A stretch of DNA of 64,000 nucleotides from Doryteuthis pealeii (lineage: Eukaryota > Mollusca > Cephalopoda > Myopsida > Loliginidae). A model generated the notes under the pieces. It saw only the letters and a list, made by a program, of their open reading frames with translations, made no database searches and was not told the origin of the DNA. Of this stretch, positions 37,441 through 47,309 are shown one piece after another. A program made the position numbers and the translations under genes. Position 1 is the stretch's first letter; each line of letters opens with the position of its first letter. Where the stretch lies: positions 64,021,457 through 64,085,456 of the forward strand of contig CM042145.1 in the NCBI GenBank assembly GCA_023376005.1, read 5' to 3'.

Positions 37441-38231
37441 GGCAATTTTCGTGCTCACACCGAAACTTGCAGAAAGGCGTTCTTCTGTGAACAGTGGCCA
37501 TTCATCGCTTCTTTCAGTTTATTTTCCTGATTTAAAATATTGATGTCGTTGAATTAAGGATTTCAGATGGAAAGGTACTACATTCTGGATAGAAAAGTGT
37601 TGTAGCCATGCAACAGAAGCAAAATAATAATATGACATTCATTTTACAATACTCCTAATCAAATACCTTGATGACCAGCTGAAATATTGGATACCTTTCA
37701 ACGTTTATATTATCATGTAGGTTTTTNNNNNNNNNNTTCGTCTAGAAAACGTAAGATATTCCAACTAAAATGGCCACTAAAAATGAATACTACACCTCTT
37801 TGATTCATTGCATTACAAGACCATATATTACAAAAAACAATAATAATAAATAATAATAAAAATATGGTTACCCATTTGGCGATTGTTATAAGCATTAATA
37901 AAACCACGGGCCTCCCACATAAACACCATCATCAGTATAGCGATCATTGTTTGAACCTGTCCTAACCACAAACAACCAGCCACCGGAGGTCCAAAACAAA
38001 CAAGCCTTTCAAGTTGGACAACTAGCCTCTATCACAACCCCGCCAAACAAACTTCACTCAGTGTAAAGTGATGGAAGCTGGTGGGGGGGGGCCGGTGCGA
38101 CAGCATTAGTTCTTCCCCCATACTGTAACAATACACAGAGGAGGGGGAATTTAAAAATACGCCAACCACTACCCACAATGTGCCTCATTTACGCTACCGC
38201 AACCAGTTCATTCCGCAACTGACAATGAAAG
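37437..38231. other. Left-edge spacer of segment D
   Basis: AT-rich sequence shared with the start of tandem unit 1 in segment B. Contains the N gap and a run of G at about 38,083-38,091. No gene, RNA or mobile-element terminus recognised. Confidence 0.6.
37727..37736. other. Assembly gap (10 N)
   Basis: Ten undetermined bases lie about 300 bp after turn 2. It is the only N run in the window and marks a scaffold join or a masked uncertainty in a damaged region. Confidence 0.99.
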
Positions 38232-38234
38232 AAG

Positions 38235-38274
<40 letters not shown>

Positions 38275-38350
38275 ACACAACACACACATATAATTCTATA
38301 TATATATTATATATATATATCATATATATAATATATATGTATGTATCCAT
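38232..38350. repeat. (AC)n then (AT)n compound microsatellite
   Basis: AC run to about 38,288, then interrupted TA run. Confidence 0.95.
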
Positions 38351-38420
38351 ATATTATTAAGTCATCATCTGATACTATCCAAGACTATTTGTTGACTTAT
38401 ACAGTTGGAAATTATCAGCG

Positions 38421-38724
38421 TATATTGCCACCGTACGTATGGTAGAGTCGTAGGAAATGGACTCGCGACCCGAGTTCAATTCCTGGACGAAGCTGTTTGC
38501 TTTCACAATGGAGATAATTACCCTGAGAAAGGTATTAACCCAATCTCCCTCCAGCTATGGCCAAATAGCAGACAGACAGAAACTCTTGACTATGGCTAGG
38601 TAACCAGTCTAGGAGAAGGAAAACTCTGAATCAAAACCTGTTAAAATTCCGCTTAGGAAATTGACCTTGAAGTCACATCCTGCTCGTGCGGAGGGTGTGG
38701 TAATATAGATATATTGCACCGTAT
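38421..38724 (+). repeat. SINE-1 with target-site duplication
   Basis: tRNA-derived SINE. The tRNA-like head is shortened but keeps a GGTAGAGTCG box A-like remnant and a CCCGAGTTCAATTCCTGG box B-like block. The body includes CCCTCCAGCTATGG-type blocks and ends near GGAGGGTGTGGTAATATA. Flanks are TATATTGCCACCGTA (38,421-38,435) and TATATTGCACCGTA (38,711-38,724), a 14-bp duplication with one extra C. It is exact in segment B. Target-primed insertion is the family mechanism; the LINE partner is unknown. Confidence 0.85.
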
Positions 38725-38984
38725 GCTCATCCATTTCATTGTGCAGGGATTTCGTAGATATTGAATAATACTTGCTCCAAAGTTTCATTCTGATGATTTT
38801 ATTTTGAATGCATTACATTTTTAGCATGAAACGAAAATAAAGAAGTGAGATATTAATTTCTTTTAGATTTTGTCCTGCTATACTCGCCAGCATTTGAGCA
38901 CTTTCTTAATTTAAAAAAAGTTCATAAATTATAATTTTTAAATCTTATTTTACCTATTTATTAAGAAAATAACTATATCCCAAC
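38725..38984. other. AT-rich unique spacer
   Basis: No recognisable feature. Confidence 0.6.
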
Positions 38985-39345
38985 CTAACTGCCTTATGGC
39001 AAGCCCCAACCCCTTTTTATCATATGGGTGCTAGAAGGCGGTGGCTGCGGGTCTACATGTCCCTGGGAATGAACGTTTAAACTCTATCTGAATGTGAGGT
39101 TACAGTTTGGAGGTTTTGGAGAAGTGGAGCACCCCATTCATCACCATTGCTCCCGGGTCCACTCTGGACCCGGAGTGCGGTAGTACCTGTTAGGGTCCCA
39201 TCATGGGTTTAAATAGAAAAAATGTATTTAAAAAAAAATGTATATCCATAAGAATTGATTTATTTCAAAACTTTATCGGCATTAAATGACCAACTGAGGT
39301 TGATATGACCGTAAAACCAAACAAACCAAAACCAAACCATTAAAG
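38985..39345 (-). repeat. E3 repeat, young, truncated
   Basis: Carries the half of E3 from the TGGCAAGCCCCAACCCC block through TTATCGGCATTAAATGAC to the ACCAAACCAAACC tail. The other half, with the CTCTGCAGAGG block, is absent. If the A/C-rich tail is the 3' end, this is a 5'-truncated retrocopy. It lies directly against an older E3 copy. Confidence 0.8.
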
Positions 39346-39605
39346 GAATAAGATGTCCAGTCTCTATTAGAAATAAACTGATTTCGAGTTCAGCCCTGTC
39401 AGATGGGGCTTTGTATATACTGACTGGCATCTCTGCAGAAGGATACACTCCTCCCCTCTGAGTCCAATTTGTTAGCGGTGGAAGGCGACCTTTTGATGCT
39501 TAAGGATGGAACACTGCTGTCTGAGCAGTCTATGACATGCAACAGCCTTTTTATCATAATGTGCTAGAAGGGGTGACTGAGGGTCTTATTGTCAAACAAA
39601 CAAAA
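39346..39605 (-). repeat. E3 repeat, old diverged fragment
   Basis: Shares CAGCCCTGTCAGATGGGGCT, TCTCTGCAGAAGGAT and TGATGCTTAAGGATGG with E3 at lower similarity. Probably the remnant into whose tail the young copy inserted. Confidence 0.7.
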
Positions 39606-39924
39606 CCAAACCAAAATACAACTAATACTAGGTTTCGCAAAACTGATTTATAGCTTTTATTCTTTTCTTTTGCTTTTACTATAATAACTGCTGGTATATT
39701 AATTATATTATTTATTTCAGCATTTTTACTCACTTTATCTGATCATGTTGAAGAATCGCGGTTTAGTACACAGTAGATTAACATTGGCAATAGTGTTAAT
39801 TGTAGAATATAACTTCACATATTAGGAAGTTTGGCTACTGCAGTATATCTCATGCCGGAAATGATCAGAAGATTTCATGTGCATCTTCTATCCTAAGAGC
39901 CAACGCTCAAACCTTTGCTTGCAA

Positions 39925-40055
39925 AACTCAACTCTCTTCTCTTTAATTCTCACCCTCTCCCTTTTTCTCCCAACTCACTCATTCTTCTTCTTATCCAGTT
40001 TCCTCCTCCTCCTCCTCCTCTTTCTCCTCTTTCTCCTCCACCCCTTTTCCTGTTC
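39925..40055 (+). repeat. Polypyrimidine/polypurine tract with (CCT)n core
   Basis: About 130 nt almost free of purines on +, with a pure CCT run at about 40,001-40,020. Such tracts can form triplex DNA, which cannot be judged from sequence alone. Confidence 0.8.
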
Positions 40056-40462
40056 ACCAGTTTGTTTTTTGGCCTGTGAAAAAAACAATCCACTATCCTA
40101 CATCGAGTGACGTTACACATTTTTCGTTCAACAAACAGTAAACAAGCCGCAAAACACGTGACCACAAGCTCAGTGTCATTCATAAAACGAACAGAAGTAG
40201 CGCTGACTGACTGACAACGGTCATCGTCATCGTCAATCATCATTGTCGTCGTCGTAGAAGTTAGTAGTATTGTAGTAGTAGTAACAGTAATAGTATTTGT
40301 AGAAATTAGTATTTATTAAATCGTCCATAGTTATTGATGGCGACCTGGTCGCATATTTTTATTTGTTAGTTTTTTTCCGAATGGATAAGGTGCGTATGGA
40401 AGTTGGTGCGTGTGCATGAAAAGAATACAACCATATGCGTACACACACATGCAGCACACACA

Positions 40463-40830
40463 TACTGCATATATATATACATATATATATATTAAATACA
40501 ATATACTATAATATATACATATTTAGTCTATTTGGATATATATGCATAATATATAAATATTATATGAAGTGCCGGATAGATATAACAGAATTTGTGCATT
40601 TGTTTTGGTATATACACCATCACAAACGGCACCAACGTGAGCTATAAGCTTAGATATACATGCATATTAACTTCATGTTGTATTTACAGCATAACATATG
40701 CATGCATTCAAGGATATATATATATATATATACATATATATAATACATATATATATATATATGATGCAACTGTGTGTGTGCATAAAACACCTGTGATGGG
40801 GTACGTGTGTGTGTGTGTGTGATTGTGTGT
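40463..40830. repeat. (TA)n and (GT)n microsatellites
   Basis: TA tracts at 40,463-40,500 and 40,713-40,762, GT at 40,806-40,830. Confidence 0.9.
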
Positions 40831-41330
40831 GACACCAAACATCCCCAAAACAATTGTGATGCGTATTCTTGGGTGCAGTTTACAGTATCATATGTTTATG
40901 ATACCACAATCCTTTTCAATATATCAAAATTCTGCTTTTGTAAAATTGTAGTTTAAGAATTTTCACACCCCAACAACTCAAGAAATGAAAGTAATCATGA
41001 GATGAGAGAGAGAGACGACGAGGACAGCGACCCCGTCCGGCCAAGAAAGCCCAGTCAGCCCATAAATCGGCAACAATGAGAAGAGCACAACACGCAGAGA
41101 GGAGAGAATAAGAGCCCAACACAGAGAGAGAGAGAGAGAGGAGAGAGTTAGGCTGCTAAGATTTTTCCAGCAATATCTGGAATAAATTGGTTATTTTCAG
41201 ACAAAATAATGACATTTAGGAATGATTGAATATTTGAAAAATTGTTAATCCGTCAAAAGAAATTCAGTTGATATTTTATTATAGAATTGAAAAAGCTTCA
41301 ATTAAAATACCCTTAAACTAATTCGAATCG

Positions 41331-41865
41331 GTTGGTTGGTTGGTTGGTTGGATTTACGGCAATTTTAACTCATGAGGGTCATTTTATGCCAAAGACATTT
41401 TGTTTTATTCATTCTTTGATGCGTACTCAATTAAAAAAACAACTTTTAAACACACTTTTTAAAACTCATTTTGTTCTATTGAACTCATAGATAGAACCCT
41501 TAGCAGTAGGTAGTACACTAGTTATGATGAGAGTGGACCTGGAGTAATTTAAATAAAAGGGTAACTCAACATTCCCCAGAGCTCATCAGATAGAGTTTAA
41601 CATTATACCGAAGACAATAAGACCCTCAGTCACCCCTTCTAGCACATATATGATAAAAAGGGGAGTGTTGCATGTCATAGACTGCTCAGACACCAGCTGT
41701 TCCATCCTTAAGCATCAAAGGTCGCCTTCCACAGCAAACAAAATTGATTCAGAGGGAGAGTGTTATCCTTCTGCAGAGGTGCAGTTTGTGTATACAAAAG
41801 CCCCATCTGACAGGGCTGAACTCGAATCAGTTTATTCTAATAGAGACTGAGACATTCTTATTCCT
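41331..41865 (+). repeat. E3 repeat, old near-complete copy
   Basis: Opens with a (GGTT)n run and an ATTTACGGCAATTTTAACTC block, diverged from young GTTTTACGGCATATCAACCT. It keeps AGATAGAGTTTAAC, GATAAAAAGG, CCTTAAGCATCA and CTGCAGAGGTGCAG in order and ends at GACAGGGCTGAAC. A young copy in the same orientation follows directly. Confidence 0.8.
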
Positions 41866-42482
41866 TTTAATGGTTTGGTTTGGTTTGGTTTTGTTTTACG
41901 GCATATTCAACCTCAGTGGGTCATTTAATGCCGATAAAGTTTTGAAATAAATCAATTCTTAATGGATAATACAATTTTTTTTATTAATACATTTTTCTAT
42001 TTAACCCATAGATGGGACCTTAACAGGTACTACCACTCCGGTCAGAGTGGACCAGGGAGCAATGGTGATGAAGGGTGGCTCCACATTCCCCAAACCTCCA
42101 AAACTGGAACCTCACCATCAGATAGAGTTTAACGTCATTCCCAGGACATGTAGACCAACAGCCACCGCCTTCTAGCACCCATATGCATAAAAAGGCGGGT
42201 TGGAGCTTGCCATAAGGGTAATAGGGTTGGGAAAATCATATAGGTGCTAGGGTTTGACGTGACCAGCCGATTGATCGGAGGGGGCCTCTCCAACCGCCCG
42301 TCTAGCCCAAGATAGGGCCAAAGTGGAGTATTGCATGTCATGAATTGCTCATCCACCTGGGCTTTATCCTTAAGCATCATGGGTCGCCACCCACGGCAAC
42401 AGGTGGCCCCATTGGGGGAGTCTTACCCCTCTGCAGAGGTGCAATCGGTGCATTCTAACGCCCCCACCGACAGGGCGGTCTT
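41866..42482 (+). repeat. E3 repeat, young full-length copy
   Basis: About 610 bp. One end is a T/G-rich TGGTTTGGTTTGG run, the A/C-rich tail seen from the other strand. The other end is CCGACAGGGCGG. I do not recognise the family. Its size, lack of terminal inverted repeats, simple-sequence tail and truncated relatives are consistent with a SINE-like or other non-autonomous retroposon transcribed from the - strand. An internal - strand frame of about 80 codons (MMLKDKAQVDEQF...) recurs in several copies but has no recognisable domain. Confidence 0.85.
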
Positions 42483-42639
42483 TAATGGTTTCTCATTAGC
42501 TTAAAAATAAAAAAAAAAATCAATTATTTCAATAACATTTGATCCGACCAAAATGGGAAAATGTATGGATAATTTTTTTTAATATTCAGTATAACACTTG
42601 CATCTATTTAGTGATTAATAATTTAGATTCAATGTTCCA

Positions 42640-42669
42640 TATCTATCTATCTATCTATCTATCTATCTA
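42640..42669. repeat. (TATC)n microsatellite
   Basis: About seven tetranucleotide units. Confidence 0.95.
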
Positions 42670-42718
42670 ACGAGCTAGCGAGCTATCTCTTTGGGATGAT
42701 GTATTAGCAAACTCTGAG

Positions 42719-42719
42719 T

Positions 42720-42757
<38 letters not shown>

Positions 42758-42905
42758 TCATCATGTCGGGCTAGTACCACGTATATCCCTGAAAATCTCT
42801 CGCCAAACTGTTCCTAATCAATCATTGCCTCCGGGAGGTCCCCTGCACGGCATCCAGTAACCGTACAGAACTGGTCAAAGGTCGTCTATTACAGCTTAAT
42901 TAATG
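42719..42905 (-). pseudogene. LINE-D 3' tail with (GAT)n
   Basis: On the - strand, YWMPCRGPPGGND-like residues read near 42,830-42,870, similar to carboxyl ends of invertebrate LINE polyproteins. They are followed by a (GAT)n run (42,719-42,763 on +), a common 3' tail for such LINEs. Related tails occur at 44,684 and 52,700. Only the tail is present. Confidence 0.6.
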
Positions 42906-43224
42906 GGGGGTAAAAAGCAACATATCAGAGGTGGTGATGGAGGGGCACATTTTTAATTTGAATTCTGTTTATAATATATAAATTCGTTTCATTTTGATAA
43001 AATAAAATAATATTTTTATTTTAAATGAAAACGGTTAATTTTCTAACCAATTTCTAGGCTAAATTTTGCTAAAACGTGGGATTTTCAGTGCATTTTAATG
43101 CTATTTCCTCAAACAATGGTGCAAGTAAAAGATCTAAATTTGGTATCAGTATTCAGTATACTAACACACAACTTTCGCATAGATGGACAAACTGATATTT
43201 TAAAAAGTGAAAAAATCGACTTAC
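42906..43224. other. Non-repeat spacer left of candidate exon
   Basis: AT-rich and present once in the deduced locus. Possible intron of the - strand transcript if the GTAAGT donor at 43,219-43,224 is used. Confidence 0.45.
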
Positions 43225-43305
43225 CCTAGTGTGTAAGTATGGTCATTAAATTTCGATATGTGATTCGGCAACTAATTGAAAGAGTATGAAGTCTCTGTAC
43301 TTATC

Positions 43306-43452
43306 TTATACTGTTCTAATTATTTCAGGGCTGGATCTGTTTGGGTCTCTGTATTTCTGGGAAGGTTTTGCTCGTATTCTGGATCTGTTGTTGGCCTGAT
43401 ATTTTCTCTGTTCTTTGAGTCTGAAAATTACTTGGGATGTATTGGCGTCCAT
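43306..43452 (-). CDS. Candidate 5' coding exon, divergent strand
   Basis: I do not recognise this protein. On the - strand a CCTTATTAAG acceptor-like site (ending 43,461) is followed 8 nt later by an ATG at 43,452 and 48 codons, hydrophilic and rich in R, N, Q, S and K (MDANTSQVIFRLKEQRKYQ, then NNRSRIRAKPSQ). The D frame stops at 43,306. Segment C has one extra A that would extend it, and a strong GTAAGT donor lies beyond at 43,219-43,224, so the real exon could be 43,225-43,460. An upstream 75-nt GT...AG intron (43,461-43,535) and noncoding first exon are possible. The opposite strand is also open but reads as hydrophobic filler. Confidence 0.35.
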   Translation of the reverse strand: MDANTSQVIFRLKEQRKYQANNRSRIRAKPSQKYRDPNRSSPEIIRTV

Positions 43453-43559
43453 TTGCAGTTCTTAATAAGGAACACAGGACATGTTATTTTTTCTCAGAGC
43501 TCATATATATTATTTTAAGCACAAATAAAAAATACCTTGAAGGACAGACAGACACTAAT

Positions 43560-43700
43560 CTTCCATCTCTCCTCTTCAGACGCTCAGATCAGACTCTGAC
43601 GTCCGCCTGCTCCAGAAACTTAGGCAAAACTCCCCGACTTTTCACTCCTCTTTCACTGTTGTCACTGACTTGACCAATCAAAAACCAACAGGTCAGCCTT
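43560..43700. promoter_or_regulatory. Candidate bidirectional promoter core
   Basis: Lies between two divergent candidate exons. Contains a CRE/ATF-like TGACGTCC (43,597-43,604) and a CCAAT box CCAATCA (43,674-43,680; ATTGG on -). It is somewhat less AT-rich than its flanks and is not part of any repeat recognised here. No transcription start can be fixed. Confidence 0.3.
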
Positions 43701-43840
43701 TCAAACGTCATTCTAAATTCTAGTTAAATCTTGGGGTTTTTTCCACATCTCATTATTTTAAAACTTTCCAAATGCTTTCTCGTTCTGTTTATTGATCATA
43801 TGATTTGCGTCTGGTAAATATTGCGCCATTCTTTTTGTAG

Positions 43841-43982
43841 TACCTCTGCAATTGTTTGAAGAGAGGGAGCATCTCCTAAAAGTATTCCATAGTGGCAAGA
43901 TCATGGACTCTTGTGGATCACGAGATGATATTTTCATTTATGAAAATGAGACACTGTGCCAGAGTGTGATCATCAAAATAAG
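43841..43982 (+). CDS. Candidate coding exon, 46 codons, unknown protein
   Basis: I do not recognise this protein. A pyrimidine run and TTTTTGTAG acceptor (to 43,840) precede 142 nt (phase 2, 46 codons, 2 nt left over) with no stop, ending AAAATAAG before a GTACGC donor at 43,983. The peptide includes PLQLFEEREHLLKVFHSGK and then a segment starting MDSCGSRDDIF. The internal ATG at 43,903 has a strong start context (A at -3, G at +4), so this could also be a first exon with 27 coding codons. No domain is evident. Segment A has the identical sequence. The E3 at 44,005 would lie in the following intron. An open stretch this short can occur by chance. Confidence 0.42.
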
Positions 43983-44004
43983 GTACGCCTAATATTTTAG
44001 TTTA

Positions 44005-44603
44005 GTTTGTTTTGTTTTACGGCATATCAACCTCAGTGGGTCATTTAATGCCGATAAAGTTTTGAGATAAATCAATTCTTCATGTATACACCATTTTTTT
44101 GTTTATAAACTCATGTTTTCTATTTAACCCATAGATGGAACCCTAACAGGTACTACCACTCCGGGTCAGAGTGGACCAGGGAGCAATGATGATGAAGGGG
44201 TGCTCCACATTCCCCAAACCTCCAAAACTGGAACCTCACCATCAGATAGAGTTTAACGTCATTCCCAGGACATGTAGACCAGCAGCCACCGCCTTCTAGC
44301 ACCCATATGATAAAAAGGGGTTGGGGCTTGCCATAGGAGCAATAGGGTTGGGAAAATCATATAGGTGATAGGGTTTGACGTGACCAGCCGATTGATCGGA
44401 GGGGGCCTCTCCGACCGCCCGTCTAGCCCAAGATAGGGCCAAAGTGGAGTATTGCATGTCATGGACTGCTCATCCACCTGGGCTCTATCCTTAAGCATCA
44501 CGGGTCGCCACCCACGGCCAACAGGTGGCCCCTTTGGGTGAGTCTCACCCCTCTGCAGAGGTGCAGTCGGTGCATTCTAACGCCCCAGCCGACAGGGCAG
44601 TAA
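44005..44603 (+). repeat. E3 repeat, young full-length copy
   Basis: Nearly identical in layout to 41,866-42,482, from GTTTTACGGCATATCAACCT to CCGACAGGGCAG. It starts about 20 bp after the candidate donor at 43,983. Confidence 0.87.
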
Positions 44604-44743
44604 TATTTTAGGTTTATTTGTTCCTAGTTCCTTTAACCGTAGAAGTTTCCTCGCAGTACCAAAGGATTAGATTATTATTGTGTGGATACTGGATACCGTG
44701 CATAAGACCTGTCAGGAGTGATGACCGATAGAGTCCGTTGGAT

Positions 44744-44797
<54 letters not shown>

Positions 44798-44985
44798 GAA
44801 TCCGCACTGTCCCCACGATCTTATCATGCTATATACCTCTTCCATATCGAGAAATATAAATGGCGAAAGAAGACAGAGAATGAGAGGATGGGGCTCTTAC
44901 TTTTCTGCTTGTCTACTTCGTCGGCCACCATCTTTTATTTTAAATTGAAAAAGATCACTAAGTAGGCCTGAGCCTATTCTAGTAG
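44604..44985 (+). repeat. LINE-D-like tail motif and (GA)n tract
   Basis: ACTGGATACCGTGCATAAG (from about 44,686) aligns with ACTGGATGCCGTGCAGGGG of the 42,719-42,905 tail (read on -). A (GA)n run follows at 44,743-44,794. An RERERE frame here is not a protein. Confidence 0.6.
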
Positions 44986-45250
44986 TGACCACCCGAAACG
45001 GATATTTAAGAGGTTTGAATTTTCAGTTTGCCTTCTCCAAGAATAGTTGCCTAACCAGGGTTAAAGAGCCCGGTCTGCCCTAGTATTTACCCATAGCTGG
45101 AGGGAGAATAGTTGGATTCATACCTTTCCCAAGGGTATTAGCGCTATGTGAACTGTGGCTTCGTCCAGGATTTGAACTCGGGTCGACGGGTCCATTTCCC
45201 ACGACTCTAACCAGTACACCACGCGCCTCCCTAGTACACCATGCGCCTAC
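44985..45250 (-). repeat. SINE-1, diverged tail, duplicated head block
   Basis: Body blocks CCATAGCTGGAGGGAGAATA and CCCAAGGGTATTAGCGC identify SINE-1. The tail (CACCCGAAACGGATATTTAA) differs from other copies. The head block GTACACCACGCGCC recurs as GTACACCATGCGCC within 25 bp. It sits directly against the LINE-A endonuclease fragment. Confidence 0.8.
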
Positions 45251-45492
45251 CTTCCTTTAGGCTTTCTTCTGTGGATTGATTTCTGTGGGTGTCTCCAGGA
45301 AATCTTTTGACGAGGTTTTCACTGAAAATATGAGTTGATAATGCATAGGTTGTGGTATGTGCAGAACTCAAGGAAAGGTTGTCCATTCTCATTAATTCTA
45401 TCAAGAAAATCATCATGATAACCCAAGCAAGATGGCCAGGACTCTTCCATTAAAGTCACCAAGAAGGTAAAGTTGATCTTGTTTGGGGATGT
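45250..45492 (-). pseudogene. LINE-A endonuclease fragment, inverted relative to its RT
   Basis: Reading down from 45,492 on -, NIPKQDQLYLLGDFNG is followed by residues like NENGQPFLEF and CIINSYFQ, then KPRQKISWRHP. GDFN is a conserved block of the apurinic-like endonuclease of non-LTR retrotransposons, and WRHP normally precedes (R)S-HWHQLDLI. That next block is found on + at about 45,536, as is the preceding FYSKL block (45,493-45,526). So this middle piece has been flipped and moved upstream. Frames contain stops. It is not functional. Confidence 0.65.
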
Positions 45493-47091
45493 TTTTTTAC
45501 AGTAAGCTCAAGCGCATCATAAAAAATGATCAGGCCACTGGCACCAGTTGGACCTGATCATAACACAGTGCTCCGCCCTCAGAAGTGTCCTCCAAACTCG
45601 TAGCTTTCTCAGTGCAGACTGTGACTCAGACCAATCCCTCGTCTGCTGTAGAGACAAACTCCAAATGAAAAAAATTCCACAGATCCAAATCAAATTGACA
45701 CCCTCGTGTGGATAGTGCCAAAGCAGTTGACCCAACCAAAGCTGCTGCCTTCCTCTGTGCCCTAGAGGAGTCTCTCCATAACTTACCACCGTGTTGCTCT
45801 GCCCAGCAATATTGGGATGGCCTACGGAACACCATCCATAACACGGCCCTGGCAGTTTTTGGCAAAAGAGTGCGTAGGTCTAATGATTGGTTCGAAGCCA
45901 ATGTCTCTGTATTGACACCAATCTTGGAAGAAAAAATATCGCTTCCATTAATTACAAATCTCTGCTGAATGACAAGACTTTATATGCCCTTAGAGCGTCA
46001 AGGAAGAAACTACAACAAACTGCACGTCTCTGTGCTAACAGTTACAGGCTACAGCTTTGCAGCCGCATTCAATCAGACTGCTGAGCCCGGTAATATCAAA
46101 GGCATGTACGACGGCATAAAAGAGGCGCTTGGACCTTCACATCGCAAAATTGCTCCTTGAGAATTGAGAAATGTTAAAATATTGATCTAAACAACTTGAT
46201 CGCTGGGTAGAACATTACTCAAAATTTTACGCCAGCGACAACACCGTTTCTGATGCAGCCCTCCGTCATGTAGACCGACAACCAATAGCAGAAGAGCTAG
46301 ATACGGAACCTACCACTGAAGAACTTTGCATACTACTTCATAGACTAACCTGCGGCAAATCACCTGGCAGCGAGGGAATTACAGCTGAAATTCTAAAGTT
46401 TGGGAAGCCCATTTTCCTAGACAAACTCTACAAGCTCCTCTGCCTATGCTGGAGTGAAGGGGTTATCCCACAAGACACGAAGAACTCTGTATAAGGAGAG
46501 ACAGGAGTGATTGTAATAACTACCGTGGTATATCTCTACTCAGCATTACAGGTAAACTCTTTGCTAGAGTTGCACTAAATAGACTCCAGATTCTCGGAGA
46601 GAAGACTTACCCTGAACCACAGGCCGGCCTCAGAGCAGGAAGGTCCACTACTGACATGATCTCCTCTCTGAGGTAGCTTCAAGAGAAATGTAGAGAACAG
46701 AGAGGACCACTCTCCATAGCATTTATTGACCTCACAAAAGCTTTCGACCTTGTACGTAGGAGTGGTCTCCTCCAGCTGATTGAACGTATAGGCTGTCCCC
46801 AAAACTCTTCCGCATCCTTCAGTCCCTTCACACTGACATGCAAGGCATATTTCAGTTTGATGGGTCTCTTTTCCCTCCTTCTGTGCCAAGCTTTTGGTAA
46901 AGCAACAGAAGGAGTCTACCTTCATACAAGGACAGATGGTAACCTGTTCAATCTTAGCCGTCTAAAAGCCCAAACAAAGGTCAGACCATTTTTCATTCGG
47001 GACATGCTATTTACTGATGACGCAGCAGTGGTAGCACACTCTCAGGAGCACCTGCAAACACTCATGGACCAGGGACTAGGTGTGTCAAAAA
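45493..47091 (+). pseudogene. LINE-A reverse transcriptase, decayed
   Basis: Non-LTR retrotransposon polyprotein remnant. In order: FYSKL, SGHWHQLDLIIT (endonuclease end), SNDWFEANVSVLTPILEE, YDGIKEALGPSHRKIAP, CGKSPGSEGITAEILK (motif 0-like), SITGKLFARVALNRLQ, AGLRAGRSTT, AFIDLTKAFDLV (motif A, about 46,718-46,755), YLHTRTDGNLFNLSRLKAQ and RDMLFTDDAAVVAHS (motif C with the DD pair, about 47,000-47,040). Reading moves among frames, with in-frame stops (for example after NSV near 46,492). The family is common in marine invertebrates; I assign it only to non-LTR LINEs. It continues at 47,600 after an insert. Confidence 0.88.
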
Positions 47092-47309
47092 AGTATTGAG
47101 ATTGAAGCTGTATTTACCAAGATTGGAATGAATAATAAATGTAACGTTAATTTTTTTTATTCAGAATACAAGGTGTCAAAAAGTACAGATTTTAAAGCTG
47201 TATTTACCATCATAGAAATGAAGAATGAATGGAACGTTAATTTTTCAGAATACAATGTGTGTCAGAAAGTACTGAAAATCTCGATGGTCTTTTGACACAC
47301 CTTGTATTA
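47090..47309 (+). mobile_element. TIR-like tandem element inserted in LINE-A
   Basis: Two head-to-tail units of roughly 85-95 nt and a third partial one, each starting near (AATACAA)GGTGTGTCAAAAAGT and sharing AAGCTGTATTTACCA and AACGTTAATTTTT. The last unit ends GACACACCTTGTATT, the exact reverse complement of AATACAAGGTGTGTC. That resembles mariner-type ends, but no transposase is present and no clear TA duplication could be fixed. Confidence 0.6.

Larger units (their letters stand above)
39606..41330. other. Unclassified spacer
   Basis: No gene seen. Holds a pyrimidine-rich tract (39,925-40,055), an E-box palindrome CACGTG (40,155-40,160), short trinucleotide GTC/ATC runs (40,216-40,256), (TA)n and (GT)n tracts (40,463-40,830) and a degenerate (GA)n near 41,003-41,150. 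ORFs of 70-97 codons here are low-complexity frames. Confidence 0.65.

Noticed and set aside
43276..43518. Plus-strand 80-codon ORF over the divergent exon
   Set aside because: Hydrophobic frame with no splice context; the - strand reading has an acceptor, start codon and more protein-like composition.
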